Assembly: GCF_028622095.1 (NCBI RefSeq)
Contig: NZ_CP115166.1
Coordinates: 386,607-450,606, forward strand
Length of the DNA stretch: 64,000 nucleotides
Source: Deinococcus aquaticus
Lineage (GTDB): Bacteria; Deinococcota; Deinococci; Deinococcales; Deinococcaceae
Direction: 5' to 3'
Every line of letters starts with the position of its first letter. Within the stretch, counting starts at the first letter, position 1. The position numbers and the translations under genes are program-made. Under the pieces are notes generated by a model. That model did no database searches and had not been told where the DNA came from. It worked only from the letters and a program-made list of their open reading frames with translations. Of this stretch, positions 33,680-43,486 are shown in pieces.

Positions 33680-33976
33680 ACCCCACAGTGACACACTGTC
33701 AGGGAAATGGTGTGCAATGTTGACCATTTCTACGTTTACCCGGCATGCCTCTCTCTTCCCATAGCCGTCGGGAGGCAGACGGCCCTCCCCCGACTCCCCC
33801 TCACTACCGCCCAGCCAGACAGCGGGCGGCCCTCAGGCAAGAACCCCATCTCCGTGGCCCGCTGGAGGGGATGCCCAGAACCGCGCCGGCCCAACGGCAC
33901 CAGCGGCGAAGCAGAGACCGCAGACCTCATCCGGCCCGCCCTGCTGTCTCGCCACGCCCCTGCCACAGTGCCCGCT

Positions 33977-34537
33977 TCAGAAATCCCCTGTTCCGCTGCC
34001 CCCTTTCAGGAGATGGCCGGAAGAGGCGCTGGCGCTGTCCTGGCTGGGAATCACCACGCCAGCGGCGCCTGACGGGACCGGCAGCGCGGCCGGCCCGGCG
34101 GTCACGCGGTACCGGTAGAGTGTCCCGCCGTCCCCGGTCGGTTCCGAGGACAGCAGTTCCAGCAGTCCGGTCGGCAGTTCGCCCGACACGGTGCTCACCC
34201 GGTGCGGGTCAGCGGGAAGCTCACCTGCCGTGCACAGCAGCACCACCAGCGGGTACGGAGCGCTCTGCACGGCGCAGACCGGCACGGCACCCACGCGGAA
34301 CACCACTTCCCAGCCGGCCGCCTGCGCCGAGCCGCCCGGCCCGACTCCCAGCCCGGATGCCAGCCCAGAGCCCAGCACCGCCCCGGCCGTCAGCAGCGCC
34401 GCCAGGGACCTCGCAGCGTTCAGGAAGGCACCGGGAGTTCCCGTTCCCGAAGGCGCAACAGCCCTCCCAGGACGGAGACGCGGAATACACGGCAGGAAAG
34501 CAGGCACGGCAGGACGGGACGGCTGGACAGGATTCAT
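33977..34537 (-). CDS. Secreted protein of unknown function
   Basis: A 186-aa protein with an extended basic N-terminus followed by a hydrophobic signal-like stretch ('ARSLAALLTAGAVLGSGLAS') and Ala-rich cleavage region near 'GGSAQAAG'. The mature part is about 110 residues, beta-rich with two Cys ('VCAVQSAPYPLVVLLCTAGE'), possibly a disulfide. It is divergent from the PAS/GAF kinase at 34698. The 250 bases on its other side (33728-33976) hold no evident gene. Confidence 0.55.
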   Translation of the reverse strand: MNPVQPSRPAVPAFLPCIPRLRPGRAVAPSGTGTPGAFLNAARSLAALLTAGAVLGSGLASGLGVGPGGSAQAAGWEVVFRVGAVPVCAVQSAPYPLVVLLCTAGELPADPHRVSTVSGELPTGLLELLSSEPTGDGGTLYRYRVTAGPAALPVPSGAAGVVIPSQDSASASSGHLLKGGSGTGDF

Positions 34538-34685
34538 GGGACCTCCGGCCGGACAGGCGCAGCAGACCGCCCGGCAACGCGCAGCCTACGCAGCCGGATA
34601 TCACGCGCCCCTGAACGGCCCGCACATGAAGGGCTGTCCCCTACAGAGGCATGTCATGAGAAACACGCAGGAGGATTCTGAACGC

Positions 34686-34691
34686 TATCCT
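34686..34691 (+). promoter_or_regulatory. Leaderless -10 element (TATCCT)
   Basis: TATCCT is followed by six bases and the ATG at 34698, the same arrangement as upstream of mgtC (TATCCT, seven bases, ATG). It favours 34698 over the earlier in-frame ATG at 34656. Confidence 0.5.
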
Positions 34692-34697
34692 CATGAC

Positions 34698-36791
34698 ATG
34701 CACAGGGACGCCGGGGAAACGCAGGAACTGACCGACAACCTGCGTGGGCGGCTCCGGGAGGCCCGGACAGCGCCGGAGGCCCTGCGGGCGCTGCTGAACA
34801 GTCTGCAAGACGCCGGCGTGCGCGGGGCCGGGCTGGCCGGCTGGACAGCCGGACACTGGACGGCCGGACAGTGGAACGCTGGACCCGGGACGGCCGCTGC
34901 GCCGGACCTGCGGGACGGCACGTGGACCGTCACGCCCCTGGCCTTCACGGACCCGCCGGCCGCGCTGTACCTGCCCGCCCCGGCCGCCGGAACCCCGGCC
35001 GCCCACCTGGAGGCCCTGCTCACGCTGACCGGGCAGGCCCTGCGCCGGATCGCCCGGGAGGACAGCTCCGCGCCCCCCGACCAGCCCACCACCCAGCCCC
35101 CCGACCTGCATACCACCGCGCGGCGGGCGGACCTGGCCGAGGCCCGCCTGCAGCAGCTGATCGAGAACGGCCCGGTGGCCGTGGCGGCCGGCACCACCGA
35201 CGGGCAGCTGCTGTTGGTGAACGACGCGTACCTGAACCTGCTGGGCTTCACCCGCAGTGAATTCAGCGGCGGGCAGGTCAACTGGGCGGCCCTGACCCCA
35301 CCCGAGTACCGCGCGTCCGACCGGGAACACTACCTCAGCGCCCTGACCTCACGGCAGTCCGTGACGTACGAGAAGGACATGCTGGACCGCGGCGGGCAGC
35401 GCGTGCCCGTGCAGGTCACGCTTCTGCCCGCGCGGGAGGAGGACCGCGACTTCAGCGTGGCGTACGTGCGGGACCTGCGGCCCGACCGGGCGACCGCCGC
35501 CGGGCACGCCGAGCAACTGCGGGAACGCACGCTGGAACTGCAGCGCCTGAACACCGAACTCGCCGCCCGCACCGCCGCGCTCGAGCAGTTCGCGGAACTG
35601 TCCCGCGACCTGGTGTTCGAGCATGAACCGGTCGCCCTGATCGGCCGCGCGCAGGAGATCGCCATTTCCCTGATGCCCGACAGTGTCAGCACGTACTACG
35701 AACCCCGCGGTCGGCAGTGGACGCTGCTGTCACACCGCGGGCACTTCCGCAACCCGGTCCTGCTGGACAGCCTCCGGGGGGGGCTGCCGCGCGGCGCGAC
35801 CCTCAACGTCGACCGTCCCTACGACACCGGCGCGCCCTACTACCAGGAGCACTTCAATCCGGCCAGCGTGCAGAGCGTGCAGGCCGACATTCACGTCATC
35901 CGGTCGTCCGCGTCGTTCCCGGTGCGGAGCGGAGCGCGCACGCGGGGCGTGCTGGTCATCGGTCGGCACGAAACGCATCCGTGGACCGCGCCGGAACGCA
36001 CGCTGCTGGAAACCGTGATGTTCAGCCTGCGACTGGCGCTGGAACGCGCCGAGCAGGCCGGCGCCCTGCAGCGGCGCACGCAGGAGCTCGAGCGCAGCAA
36101 CGCCGAACTCGAGCAGTTCGCGTTCATCGCCAGTCACGACCTGCAAGAACCCCTGCGGAGCGTGACCAGCTTCTCGCAACTGCTGATCCGCCGGTTCGAC
36201 CGGACCGGCACGGACGCCCGCGCGGCCGAGTACCTGCGGCACATCACGGCCGGCACGCACCGCATGCAGCAACTGATTCAGGATCTGCTGAGCTTCGCGC
36301 GCGTCACGTCCGAGCAGGCGCCGCTCACCGCGCAGGACACCGCCGCCGCCCTGCAGGCCGTCCTGACCGACCTGAGCGGACCCCTGCGGGACGCGCACGC
36401 CACCGTGACAAACGGCACCCTGCCGCCCGTGCTGGCGAACGGCACGCAACTGCGGCAACTGCTGCAGAACCTGATCGGGAACGCCGTGAAATTCCGGCAC
36501 GCCGACCGGCCGCCCATCATCAGTGTCACCGCGCAGCGGGAAGGGGACCTCGTACACGTGCAGGTCACGGACAACGGCATCGGCGTACCCGCCGAGTACC
36601 ACGAGCGGATCTTCACGGTGTTCCAGCGGCTGCACGTCCGGGAAGCGTACGCCGGGAACGGCATCGGCCTGTCCATCGCCCGGCGCGTCGCGGAGCGCCA
36701 CGGCGGGAACCTGTGGATCACGTCCACACCCGGTCAGGGCAGCACCTTCCACTTCACGCTTCCCGCGCCCAGCGAAACGGAATCCGGCTGA
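34698..36791 (+). CDS. PAS/GAF soluble histidine kinase
   Basis: A 697-aa kinase without membrane segments. The first 130 residues are an Ala/Gly/Thr-rich region of unknown type. A PAS domain follows at about 150-265 ('LQQLIENGPVAVAAGTTDGQLLLVNDAYLNLLGFTRSEF'), then a GAF-like domain at about 310-450. The dimerisation helix carries H480 in 'AFIASHDLQEPLRSVTSFSQL'. The ATPase has 'NLIGNAVKF', 'DNGIGV' and 'GNGIGLSIARRVAERHGG'. The C-terminal half resembles that of the kinase at 31590. The next gene starts 8 bases after its stop, so sensing may be linked to c-di-GMP synthesis. Confidence 0.9.
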   Translation: MHRDAGETQELTDNLRGRLREARTAPEALRALLNSLQDAGVRGAGLAGWTAGHWTAGQWNAGPGTAAAPDLRDGTWTVTPLAFTDPPAALYLPAPAAGTPAAHLEALLTLTGQALRRIAREDSSAPPDQPTTQPPDLHTTARRADLAEARLQQLIENGPVAVAAGTTDGQLLLVNDAYLNLLGFTRSEFSGGQVNWAALTPPEYRASDREHYLSALTSRQSVTYEKDMLDRGGQRVPVQVTLLPAREEDRDFSVAYVRDLRPDRATAAGHAEQLRERTLELQRLNTELAARTAALEQFAELSRDLVFEHEPVALIGRAQEIAISLMPDSVSTYYEPRGRQWTLLSHRGHFRNPVLLDSLRGGLPRGATLNVDRPYDTGAPYYQEHFNPASVQSVQADIHVIRSSASFPVRSGARTRGVLVIGRHETHPWTAPERTLLETVMFSLRLALERAEQAGALQRRTQELERSNAELEQFAFIASHDLQEPLRSVTSFSQLLIRRFDRTGTDARAAEYLRHITAGTHRMQQLIQDLLSFARVTSEQAPLTAQDTAAALQAVLTDLSGPLRDAHATVTNGTLPPVLANGTQLRQLLQNLIGNAVKFRHADRPPIISVTAQREGDLVHVQVTDNGIGVPAEYHERIFTVFQRLHVREAYAGNGIGLSIARRVAERHGGNLWITSTPGQGSTFHFTLPAPSETESG

Positions 36792-36798
36792 TCCGCTG

Positions 36799-38919
36799 AT
36801 GCGCCCCCTGCCCACCATGCCGCTGCAGGTGTTCCTGGCCACCCTGCTGGCCGGACTGTTCCTGACGTTCGGGTACACCGAAACGGCCCTGAACAACCGG
36901 GCGTCCGCCCTTCACCTGCAGCAGAGTACCGGGCAGTCCCTGCAGCGCCTGGCGTTCGAGATGAACGACAAACTCGACCGGGGGATGTTCGAACGGGCCC
37001 GCGACATTCAGATCATCAGCGAACTTCAGGTCTTCCAGGACGGGCAGGGCGTGCGGGATCAGCAGCGGCGCCTGCTGGAGCGGTTGAAAAGCACGTTCAG
37101 CAGTTACGCCTGGATCGGCCTGACCGACGCCCGGGGAACCGTCCTGGCCAGCACGGGCGGCCTGCTTGAAGGGCAGAGCGCCGCGCAGCGGCCCTGGTTT
37201 CAGGGCGCGCTGCGCGGACCGTACACCGGGGACGTGCACGAGGCGAAACTGCTCGCGCCGCTGCTGCCCCGCCAGGGCAATGAACCGCTGCGCTTCGTGG
37301 ATGTCTCCGCGCCCATCCGGGATCCGTCCGGCCGCGTGACCGGCACCCTCGGCGCGCACCTGAGCTGGACCTGGGCGCAGGAAGTGAGGGCGTCCCTGCT
37401 GCAACCCGCCGCGGACCGCGATCACCTCGACATTCTCATTCTCGACCGCAGCGGCCTGGTGCTGCTCGGGCCGCCCGGCCTGCAGGGCAAGGCCCTCGCA
37501 CTGGGAACCCTGGAACGGTTTCCGGGCAGCGGGTACGCCGTGGAACGCTGGCCGGACGGCCGCACGTACCTGACCGGCGTCAGCCGCAGCGCCGGGTACC
37601 GCAGCTACCCTGGCCTGGCGTGGCGGGTAGTCGTCCGGCAGGACACCCAGGTGGCGTTCGCGGGCATCAACCGCTTCCGCAGGACCTCCGTGCTGGTGAA
37701 CCTGGGGCTCAGCGTGCTGTTCGCCGGGATCGGCTTCGCCGTGGCGCACTTCATCGCGCGGCCCCTCGCGCGGTTACGGCGGGCCGCGCAGGCCATCGGG
37801 GCCGGCGAGTTGAACGCCTCCATTCCCCACACGCGCGCGTACCTGGAAATCAACGCCCTGGCCAGCGCCCTCCAGCAGCTGGTGACACGCCTCAGGGACA
37901 ACGAACGGCAACTGGAGCGCCGCATTCAGGCGCGAACCGAGGACCTGCACCGCCGCACCCGGGAGGCGGAAGCCCTCGCGGCGCTGTCCGTACTCGCCAC
38001 CCGCACCGGACCCCTCCCGGACCTCCTGCGTGAGCTCGTCCCGGTCCTGGCGGACACCTGCCAGCTTGACTGGCTGGCCGTGACCAGCAGCGACCCCGCA
38101 CGGCCACCCGAGACGCTGTTCCTGCACGGAACGTCCCCCGAACTGCACACCGGCCCCCTGCACCACCACACGGACGGACCGCCGGCTCAACCCCTGCTGA
38201 TCAGCGCGTACCCGGCGGACCCGCGCGCCCACCCGGCCCTGATCCGCTGGGGCACGCAGGCCGCCGCAGTCCTGCCCCTGCCGGCCGCTGGCGCGGCCCA
38301 GACACTGTGCGCCGCCCGGCGCGGCGCGCCGCACTGGACGGACGGGGAACGCCGGATCTTCGAAGCGGCCGCCCGCAGCGTCCACATCAGCCAGGAACGC
38401 CGCGCGGCCCTGCAGGACCTGGAATTCGCGGCTCTGCACGACCGCCTGACCGGCCTGGGCAACCGCCACGCCTTCGACCGCACACTCGACCAGACCGTCA
38501 CCGACGCGCAGCGCAGCGGCACCACCTTCGGCGTCCTCATCATCGACCTCGACGGCCTCAAAGCAGTGAACGACCACAGTGGACACGAACGCGGCGACAG
38601 ACTACTCCAGGCCTTCGCCACTTCCCTGCAGGCCGCCTTCCCGGCTCAGGACCGCCTCTTCCGGCTCGGCGGTGACGAATACGCCGTGATTCTCGCTCCG
38701 CACGTCGCCACGACCGCCCACGCCGCACTCGAACGGGTCGGACACGCCGTCCAGCTCACCCGCGCCGCCACGGACCCCGGCATGAACGCCAGTGGCGGCG
38801 CCGCCTTCTACCCGGCAGACGCGGCAGACGGAGCGTCCCTCACGCGCCTCGCGGATGAACGCATGTACACCCGCAAACACCAGCGCCGCGCCCACCGAAG
38901 CCCGGTCCCTGATCACTGA
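36799..38919 (+). CDS. Membrane diguanylate cyclase (dCache, HAMP, GAF, GGDEY)
   Basis: A 706-aa protein. An N-terminal membrane helix ('QVFLATLLAGLFLTFGY') is followed by a periplasmic double-Cache-like sensor (about 40-295), a second helix ('TSVLVNLGLSVLFAGIGFAVAHFIARPLARL') leading into a HAMP domain, a coiled coil, a GAF-like domain (about 400-530) and a GGDEF domain. The signature is G624-G-D-E-Y, Phe replaced by Tyr, a conservative change; 'DRLTGLGNRHAFD' and 'DLDGLKAVNDHSGHERGD' are intact, so activity is likely. The RxxD inhibitory site is absent, so product inhibition through it is not expected. Follows the PAS/GAF kinase by 8 bases. Confidence 0.9.
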   Translation: MRPLPTMPLQVFLATLLAGLFLTFGYTETALNNRASALHLQQSTGQSLQRLAFEMNDKLDRGMFERARDIQIISELQVFQDGQGVRDQQRRLLERLKSTFSSYAWIGLTDARGTVLASTGGLLEGQSAAQRPWFQGALRGPYTGDVHEAKLLAPLLPRQGNEPLRFVDVSAPIRDPSGRVTGTLGAHLSWTWAQEVRASLLQPAADRDHLDILILDRSGLVLLGPPGLQGKALALGTLERFPGSGYAVERWPDGRTYLTGVSRSAGYRSYPGLAWRVVVRQDTQVAFAGINRFRRTSVLVNLGLSVLFAGIGFAVAHFIARPLARLRRAAQAIGAGELNASIPHTRAYLEINALASALQQLVTRLRDNERQLERRIQARTEDLHRRTREAEALAALSVLATRTGPLPDLLRELVPVLADTCQLDWLAVTSSDPARPPETLFLHGTSPELHTGPLHHHTDGPPAQPLLISAYPADPRAHPALIRWGTQAAAVLPLPAAGAAQTLCAARRGAPHWTDGERRIFEAAARSVHISQERRAALQDLEFAALHDRLTGLGNRHAFDRTLDQTVTDAQRSGTTFGVLIIDLDGLKAVNDHSGHERGDRLLQAFATSLQAAFPAQDRLFRLGGDEYAVILAPHVATTAHAALERVGHAVQLTRAATDPGMNASGGAAFYPADAADGASLTRLADERMYTRKHQRRAHRSPVPDH

Positions 38920-38931
38920 ACGCAGTGGTCG

Positions 38932-39160
38932 TCACTTCAGGGTGGCGGCGGCGAACACCACACTGAACTGATCGCACCACAGATGATGGGTCAGGATGAC
39001 TGGCTCGCTCAGTGGTCTGGACCCGCCGCGCAGCTTGAACGTACCGGTCACGTCGCCCATGACGGTCTGGCCGTCCACAGTCCGGACTCCTGAAGTTCCG
39101 CGGCGTGAACGACTCGTCCGGGAACTTCGTGGCGTCCAGGACCTGTGCACAGAAGGACCT
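38932..39160 (-). pseudogene. Frameshifted YceI-family remnant
   Basis: On the minus strand one frame gives 'AQVLDATKFPDESFTPRNF' and, after a shift at about 39090, another gives 'GVRTVDGQTVMGDVTGTFKL' then 'RGGSRPLSEPVILTHH' to a stop at 38932. Together these match the C-terminal half of YceI lipocalin-like proteins ('FLDA.KFP...F', 'V.GDLTLRGVTRPV'). Loss of two bases would explain the shift. The N-terminal half is missing, so it is a decayed fragment between two cyclase genes. Confidence 0.7.
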
Positions 39161-39328
39161 GCGGTCTGCGCGGCCTGAAAGCGGACCGGGCGTCCGCGTG
39201 ACGGGGCGGGCAGGGGCCGCTGGTTGCATGAACGTCCCACTGCGGGGCGGCCGGTCAGATTGGTGTTGGACGGCGCGGGGCATCCTGAAGTTCAGATGCC
39301 CAGTTCCAGGTTGCGCGTAGCGGATTCC

Positions 39329-40354
39329 ATGACGGTGCTGTACCGCCTTGCCCAGGCGGTCCTGAGTAGTGACGATGAACTGGAGGTCCTGAAACTGGTG
39401 GTGCAGGCGCCGGTGGACCTGCTGGGCGCGCACGGCGCCAGCGTGATCACGGTGGACGCAGGCGCCATCGGGCCGTACGTGCTGGCCGGGCAGGCGAACA
39501 TGGACGGATTCACCAGCGAGGAATTCCACGAGGGCCTGAGCGGCTGGGTGTGCCGGACCGGGCAGGTAGCGCTGTCGTCACCGCACGAACCGGACGCGCG
39601 GGAAAGCGCGCGGGTCCAGGCGCGCCGCGCGGGCGACCACTGCGGTCACATCGTGGTGCTGCCCCTGCAGGGCGGCTCGCAGGTGATCGGGACGCTGACG
39701 GTCATCACGGAGGCGGGCGGGGAGCCGTTTGACGAGGCGTCGCTGACGTGGTTCGAGGCGCTGGCGAACCTGGCGTCCGTGGTGCTGGTGCAGCGGCGCC
39801 TGCACGCGGAACTGGCCCGCCGGGCGCATCACGATGACCTGACGGGCCTGCCGAACCGGTCGCTGCTGCTCGACCGGCTGGGTCAGGCGCTGCTGCGACT
39901 GGAACGGCACGGCGGGTACTGCGGAGTGCTGTTCCTGGACCTGAACGGCTTCAAGGACGTGAACGACCGGTACGGGCACGGGGCCGGTGACGAGCTGCTG
40001 CGCGAGGTGGCGCGGCGGCTGGGCGGGTGCCTGCGCAGCTCGGATACGGCCGCGCGGTTCGGTGGGGACGAGTTCGTGGTGATGCTTCCCGACGTGAGGT
40101 CCGCCGAGGACGCGGGGCAGGTGGCCCTGCGGATCAGTGAGGCGCTGGCCGGGCCGGTCAGGGTGCAGCTTCCGGGCGGGGCGGAGCCGCACGTCACGGT
40201 GCAGGTGAGTGTATCGGTGGGTCTGGCGGTGGCGCCGCTGCACGGTCTGCACGCCGAGACGCTGTGCCGCGCGGCTGATCAGGCGATGTACCGGGCCAAA
40301 CGCGACGGGCTGACCGTGCAGGTGGCGCCCGGCGAGGCCGCCGGGCCAGCCTGA
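39329..40354 (+). CDS. GAF-GGDEF diguanylate cyclase
   Basis: A 341-aa soluble protein. A GAF domain spans residues about 5-165 ('MTVLYRLAQAVLSSDDELEVLKLVV', 'LSGWVCRTGQVALSS'), and a GGDEF domain follows: 'DDLTGLPNRSLLLDRL', 'FLDLNGFKDVNDRYGHGAGDELL', signature GGDEF from residue 245. R236-S-S-D239 five residues before the signature is an intact inhibitory I-site, so product inhibition is expected. The start is uncertain; an in-frame ATG at 39296 is an alternative and neither has a strong ribosome-binding site. Confidence 0.92.
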   Translation: MTVLYRLAQAVLSSDDELEVLKLVVQAPVDLLGAHGASVITVDAGAIGPYVLAGQANMDGFTSEEFHEGLSGWVCRTGQVALSSPHEPDARESARVQARRAGDHCGHIVVLPLQGGSQVIGTLTVITEAGGEPFDEASLTWFEALANLASVVLVQRRLHAELARRAHHDDLTGLPNRSLLLDRLGQALLRLERHGGYCGVLFLDLNGFKDVNDRYGHGAGDELLREVARRLGGCLRSSDTAARFGGDEFVVMLPDVRSAEDAGQVALRISEALAGPVRVQLPGGAEPHVTVQVSVSVGLAVAPLHGLHAETLCRAADQAMYRAKRDGLTVQVAPGEAAGPA

Positions 40355-40418
40355 ACGGCGCGGCCCTCATGAAGACTGGCGGGAAGCCTGGGGCTCACAC
40401 AAGGAAACTGGCAGTGAT

Positions 40419-40432
40419 TTTATGCGCATAAA
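40419..40432. promoter_or_regulatory. 14-bp palindrome upstream of the surface-protein cluster
   Basis: TTTATGCGCATAAA is a perfect palindrome about 160 bases before the first DUF11 gene, in a 235-base gap of lower GC. It looks like a regulator site. It shares TTATG/CATAA with the Deinococcus radiation response motif but lacks its 7-base spacer. Confidence 0.45.
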
Positions 40433-40589
40433 CCACACATTCCCGCCCCAAACGGTGCATAACGTTCATGTGAGAACAGTGTAAGGAATGTGTCAGTACG
40501 GTAAAGGCATGGACCCGGTGCCGCCCAGCAGGGTGCAGCGCCCCTCACACCGGACACCGCCCACCACACACCGCCCCACCAGGAGACCC

Positions 40590-43409
40590 ATGAAACACCG
40601 TTCATTGATGCTGGCCGCCTTCCTCGCCCTGGGCGTCGCCTCCGCCGCCGGCACCACCGCCGGCACGCAGATCACCAACCAGGCGAGCGCCGCCTACCGT
40701 GACGCCAGCGGCACCAAACTCGACGCGAACAGTAACCAGGTCAGCACGCTCGTCAAACAGGTCGCCGGCGTCACCATCAGCCCCGACGGCACGCCCGCCG
40801 CACCCGGCCAGCAGCAGCAGGCCGTTCCCGGCGCGGAAGTCGTGTTCCCCTACACCCTGACCAACACCGGCAACGGCCCCGACACCTTCAGCGTCGACAC
40901 CGTCGTCGACTCCACGGTCACCAACACCGTCGCGCCCGCCACCCGCGTCGTGTACATCGACGCCAACGGCGACGGCATCCTGCAACCCGGTGAACGCGTC
41001 GCCCTGCCGCAGGTGAACGGCAAGGTGCAGTTCCAGAACGTCATCGCGGACGCGCAGGTCAAGTTCTTCGTGGTTCTGCAGGTCCCGTCGAGCGCGACCA
41101 GCGTCAACAAGGTCATCATCCAGCCGACCGCCGTCAGCACCTTCGACGCCACCAAAACGGACGGCGTGACCAGCAGCACCAACTACGCGCAGGCGAACGT
41201 CGTGCAGGACGCCGTGCTCAGCGTCAGCAAGAGCGTCGTGTCCAGCACCACCGAAAGCAACGGTGACCTGACCGTCGTGTTCCGCATTCAGAGCACCAAC
41301 ACCGGCACGCAGACCGCCACGAACGTCACGCTCGCCGACGACATCATCAGCGCCGCCAGCACCCTCCCCGCCGGCTCGGTCGTCAAGGCCGCCAGCGCCA
41401 GCGTCTCCCCCGCCACCGGCGTGGTCAGCTACCCCAACGACGACGCCGACAGCAACGCCAGCGACCAGGTCAGGGCCGTGTTCGCCAGCGTCGCCCCCGG
41501 TCAGAGCGTCCAGCTGAGCTTCACGGCGACCATCCCGGCCGCCGCCGCGCCCACCACCAGCCAGAGCCCCTACCGCAACGTCGCCACCGTGACGTACACC
41601 GGCTCGACCGGCACCGTCACCACCACCGCCTCCAACACCGCCGACGTGACCAAGGCCCCCACCGCCGCCGTCGCTATCGGCCCGAACGGCGACCCCCTCG
41701 GCGCGGCCGACCCCACCACCGGCGCCGTGTACACCAGCGCCGAGGGCCTGACCATCACGCCCGACAACACCGACAAACAGACCGTCGCGTCCCTGGCCGC
41801 CGGCAGCACCGTCACGTTCACGCAGACCGTCCGGAACACCGGCAACAGCACCGACACCTTCGACCTCACGGCCGCGCTGAACGACCTGCCCGCCGGCACC
41901 TCCGTCGAACTGCTGCGTGACGGCGTCTCCCTGACCGACACGGACGGCAGCGGCAAACCCGACAGCGGCCCCCTGGCCCCCGGCGAGAGCACCAACATCC
42001 AGGTGCGCGTGCGCGTGCCCGCCCAGGCCGGCGCGGACGTCAACGGCGGCACGGTCGTCGTCACCGCCACCAGCAAGGTCAGCCCCACCAGGACCGACGT
42101 CACCACCGACACCATCACGGCCGTCACGGCGCCCAGCGTGTCCCTCGGCAACACCAGCCCCAGCAACGGCGGCACGCCCGCCACGGTCGCGAACACCAAC
42201 GTCCTGCCCGGCAACCAAGCCACCTTCACGGTGGAAGTCGGTAACAACGGCGCGCAGCCCGACAACTACAACCTCAGCGGGACCGTCACCTTCCCCACCA
42301 GCACGCCCACCGGCGCGACCACCACCACCGTGAACGTCGTCTACTACAAGGACCTGAACGGCGACGGCGTCCTCGACGCGAACGAACTCGCCGCCGGGCC
42401 CATCACCAACACCGGCACCATCCAGCCCGGCCAGGAAATCAAACTGATCGGCGTGGTGACCACGCCCACCACCGCCCTGCCCGGCACGGTCACCGTCACG
42501 CAGACCGCCAGCAGCCCCGTCACGAACACCACCGGGACTGACAACAACGACACCGTCACCGTGCTGCAGGTGTACGACATTGCCCTGACGCCCGACCGCA
42601 GCGGCACCACCACCAGCCCCGGCACGGCCCTGTACCAGCACACCCTGCAGAACGACGGGAACACCTCGTTCAGCCCGGCCGACCTCACCTTCACCAGCAC
42701 GCCCAGCGGCGCCACCAGCGGCTGGACGTACCTGTACTCGCTGGACGGCACCACCTTCTTCTCCACGGTCGGCGCGGCGTTCAGTGACGCCTCCACCCGC
42801 AACCTGCTGGGCACCACCAGCCCCGCCACGCTGGACCCGGGCGAGAAGGTCACGCTGTCCGTGAAGATCAACGTGCCCGCCGGCGCGCCCACTGAGAGCA
42901 TCAACCAGCTCACCCTGACGGCCGCGACCACGCCCGCCAGCCCCGCCACCGGCGCGGTCTCCCGCGACCCTGGCAGCAACCCGGCCCGCGTGACCGACAC
43001 CACCCGCGTCGTGGGCGGCAAACTCGCCATCGACAAGACGGTCGACAACTGCGCCAACGACGTGACCTGCGCGGTCATCAAGAGCGGTGCGGACGCCTTC
43101 CCCGGCGAGTACCTGCGCTACACCCTGGCCGCCCGCAACCTCTCCACCGACACCCTGACCGAAGTGGTCCTGCGTGACACGGTCCCCGCCAATACCGTCC
43201 TGGCCGGCGTCAGCGGCCCCGCGCGCGGCTTCTACCGCATCTCCGGCGGCGCGTGGACGGCCGTGGCGACCGCGCCCGTCGCGCAGAACGCCGGCACCCT
43301 GATCGAGTTCGCGGTGGACACCGACGGCAACGGCAGCATCGACGCCACCGAGACCAGCCTCACCAGCGGCAGCAGCGTCACGTTCACCCTGACCGTCCGC
43401 GTCAACTGA
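40590..43409 (+). CDS. Large secreted DUF11-repeat surface protein
   Basis: A 939-aa protein. ATG preceded by AGGAG; signal peptide MKHRSLMLAAFLALGVASAAG. The mature start 'TQITNQASAAYRDASG' is typical of DUF11 proteins. At least four DUF11-like domains follow, recognisable from 'YTLTNTGNGPDTFSV', 'RIQSTNTGTQTATNV', 'TVRNTGNSTDTFDL' and 'NNGAQPDNYNLSG'. Three EF-hand-like loops occur: 'DANGDGILQPGE', 'DLNGDGVLDANE' and 'DTDGNGSIDATE'. There is no sortase motif, barrel or anchor. It probably lies on or near the envelope as a structural or adhesive protein. A hairpin at 43449-43486 ends its unit. Confidence 0.88.
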   Translation: MKHRSLMLAAFLALGVASAAGTTAGTQITNQASAAYRDASGTKLDANSNQVSTLVKQVAGVTISPDGTPAAPGQQQQAVPGAEVVFPYTLTNTGNGPDTFSVDTVVDSTVTNTVAPATRVVYIDANGDGILQPGERVALPQVNGKVQFQNVIADAQVKFFVVLQVPSSATSVNKVIIQPTAVSTFDATKTDGVTSSTNYAQANVVQDAVLSVSKSVVSSTTESNGDLTVVFRIQSTNTGTQTATNVTLADDIISAASTLPAGSVVKAASASVSPATGVVSYPNDDADSNASDQVRAVFASVAPGQSVQLSFTATIPAAAAPTTSQSPYRNVATVTYTGSTGTVTTTASNTADVTKAPTAAVAIGPNGDPLGAADPTTGAVYTSAEGLTITPDNTDKQTVASLAAGSTVTFTQTVRNTGNSTDTFDLTAALNDLPAGTSVELLRDGVSLTDTDGSGKPDSGPLAPGESTNIQVRVRVPAQAGADVNGGTVVVTATSKVSPTRTDVTTDTITAVTAPSVSLGNTSPSNGGTPATVANTNVLPGNQATFTVEVGNNGAQPDNYNLSGTVTFPTSTPTGATTTTVNVVYYKDLNGDGVLDANELAAGPITNTGTIQPGQEIKLIGVVTTPTTALPGTVTVTQTASSPVTNTTGTDNNDTVTVLQVYDIALTPDRSGTTTSPGTALYQHTLQNDGNTSFSPADLTFTSTPSGATSGWTYLYSLDGTTFFSTVGAAFSDASTRNLLGTTSPATLDPGEKVTLSVKINVPAGAPTESINQLTLTAATTPASPATGAVSRDPGSNPARVTDTTRVVGGKLAIDKTVDNCANDVTCAVIKSGADAFPGEYLRYTLAARNLSTDTLTEVVLRDTVPANTVLAGVSGPARGFYRISGGAWTAVATAPVAQNAGTLIEFAVDTDGNGSIDATETSLTSGSSVTFTLTVRVN

Positions 43410-43448
43410 GCCGCCCCGACCTTAACCCCCGCCCCTGAGCTTCCTTCC

Positions 43449-43486
43449 GGCCCGCTCTCCGACCCCCTTTTTCAGGGGAGCGGGCC
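43449..43486 (+). terminator. Terminator after the first DUF11 gene
   Basis: GGCCCGCTCTCC and GGGGAGCGGGCC pair over 12 bases with one mismatch around a 14-base loop that contains TTTTT. It lies 40 bases beyond the stop. The rest of the 290-base gap to 43699 holds no further gene. Confidence 0.65.

Noticed and set aside
33728..33976. Possible gene between the small membrane protein and the secreted protein
   Set aside because: Frames here are Arg/Pro-rich without start signals on either strand; nothing supportable was seen.
40419..40432. Palindrome considered as a Deinococcus radiation/desiccation response motif
   Set aside because: The known motif has TTATG and CATAA separated by seven bases; here they are nearly adjacent, and the downstream genes are surface proteins, not DNA repair.
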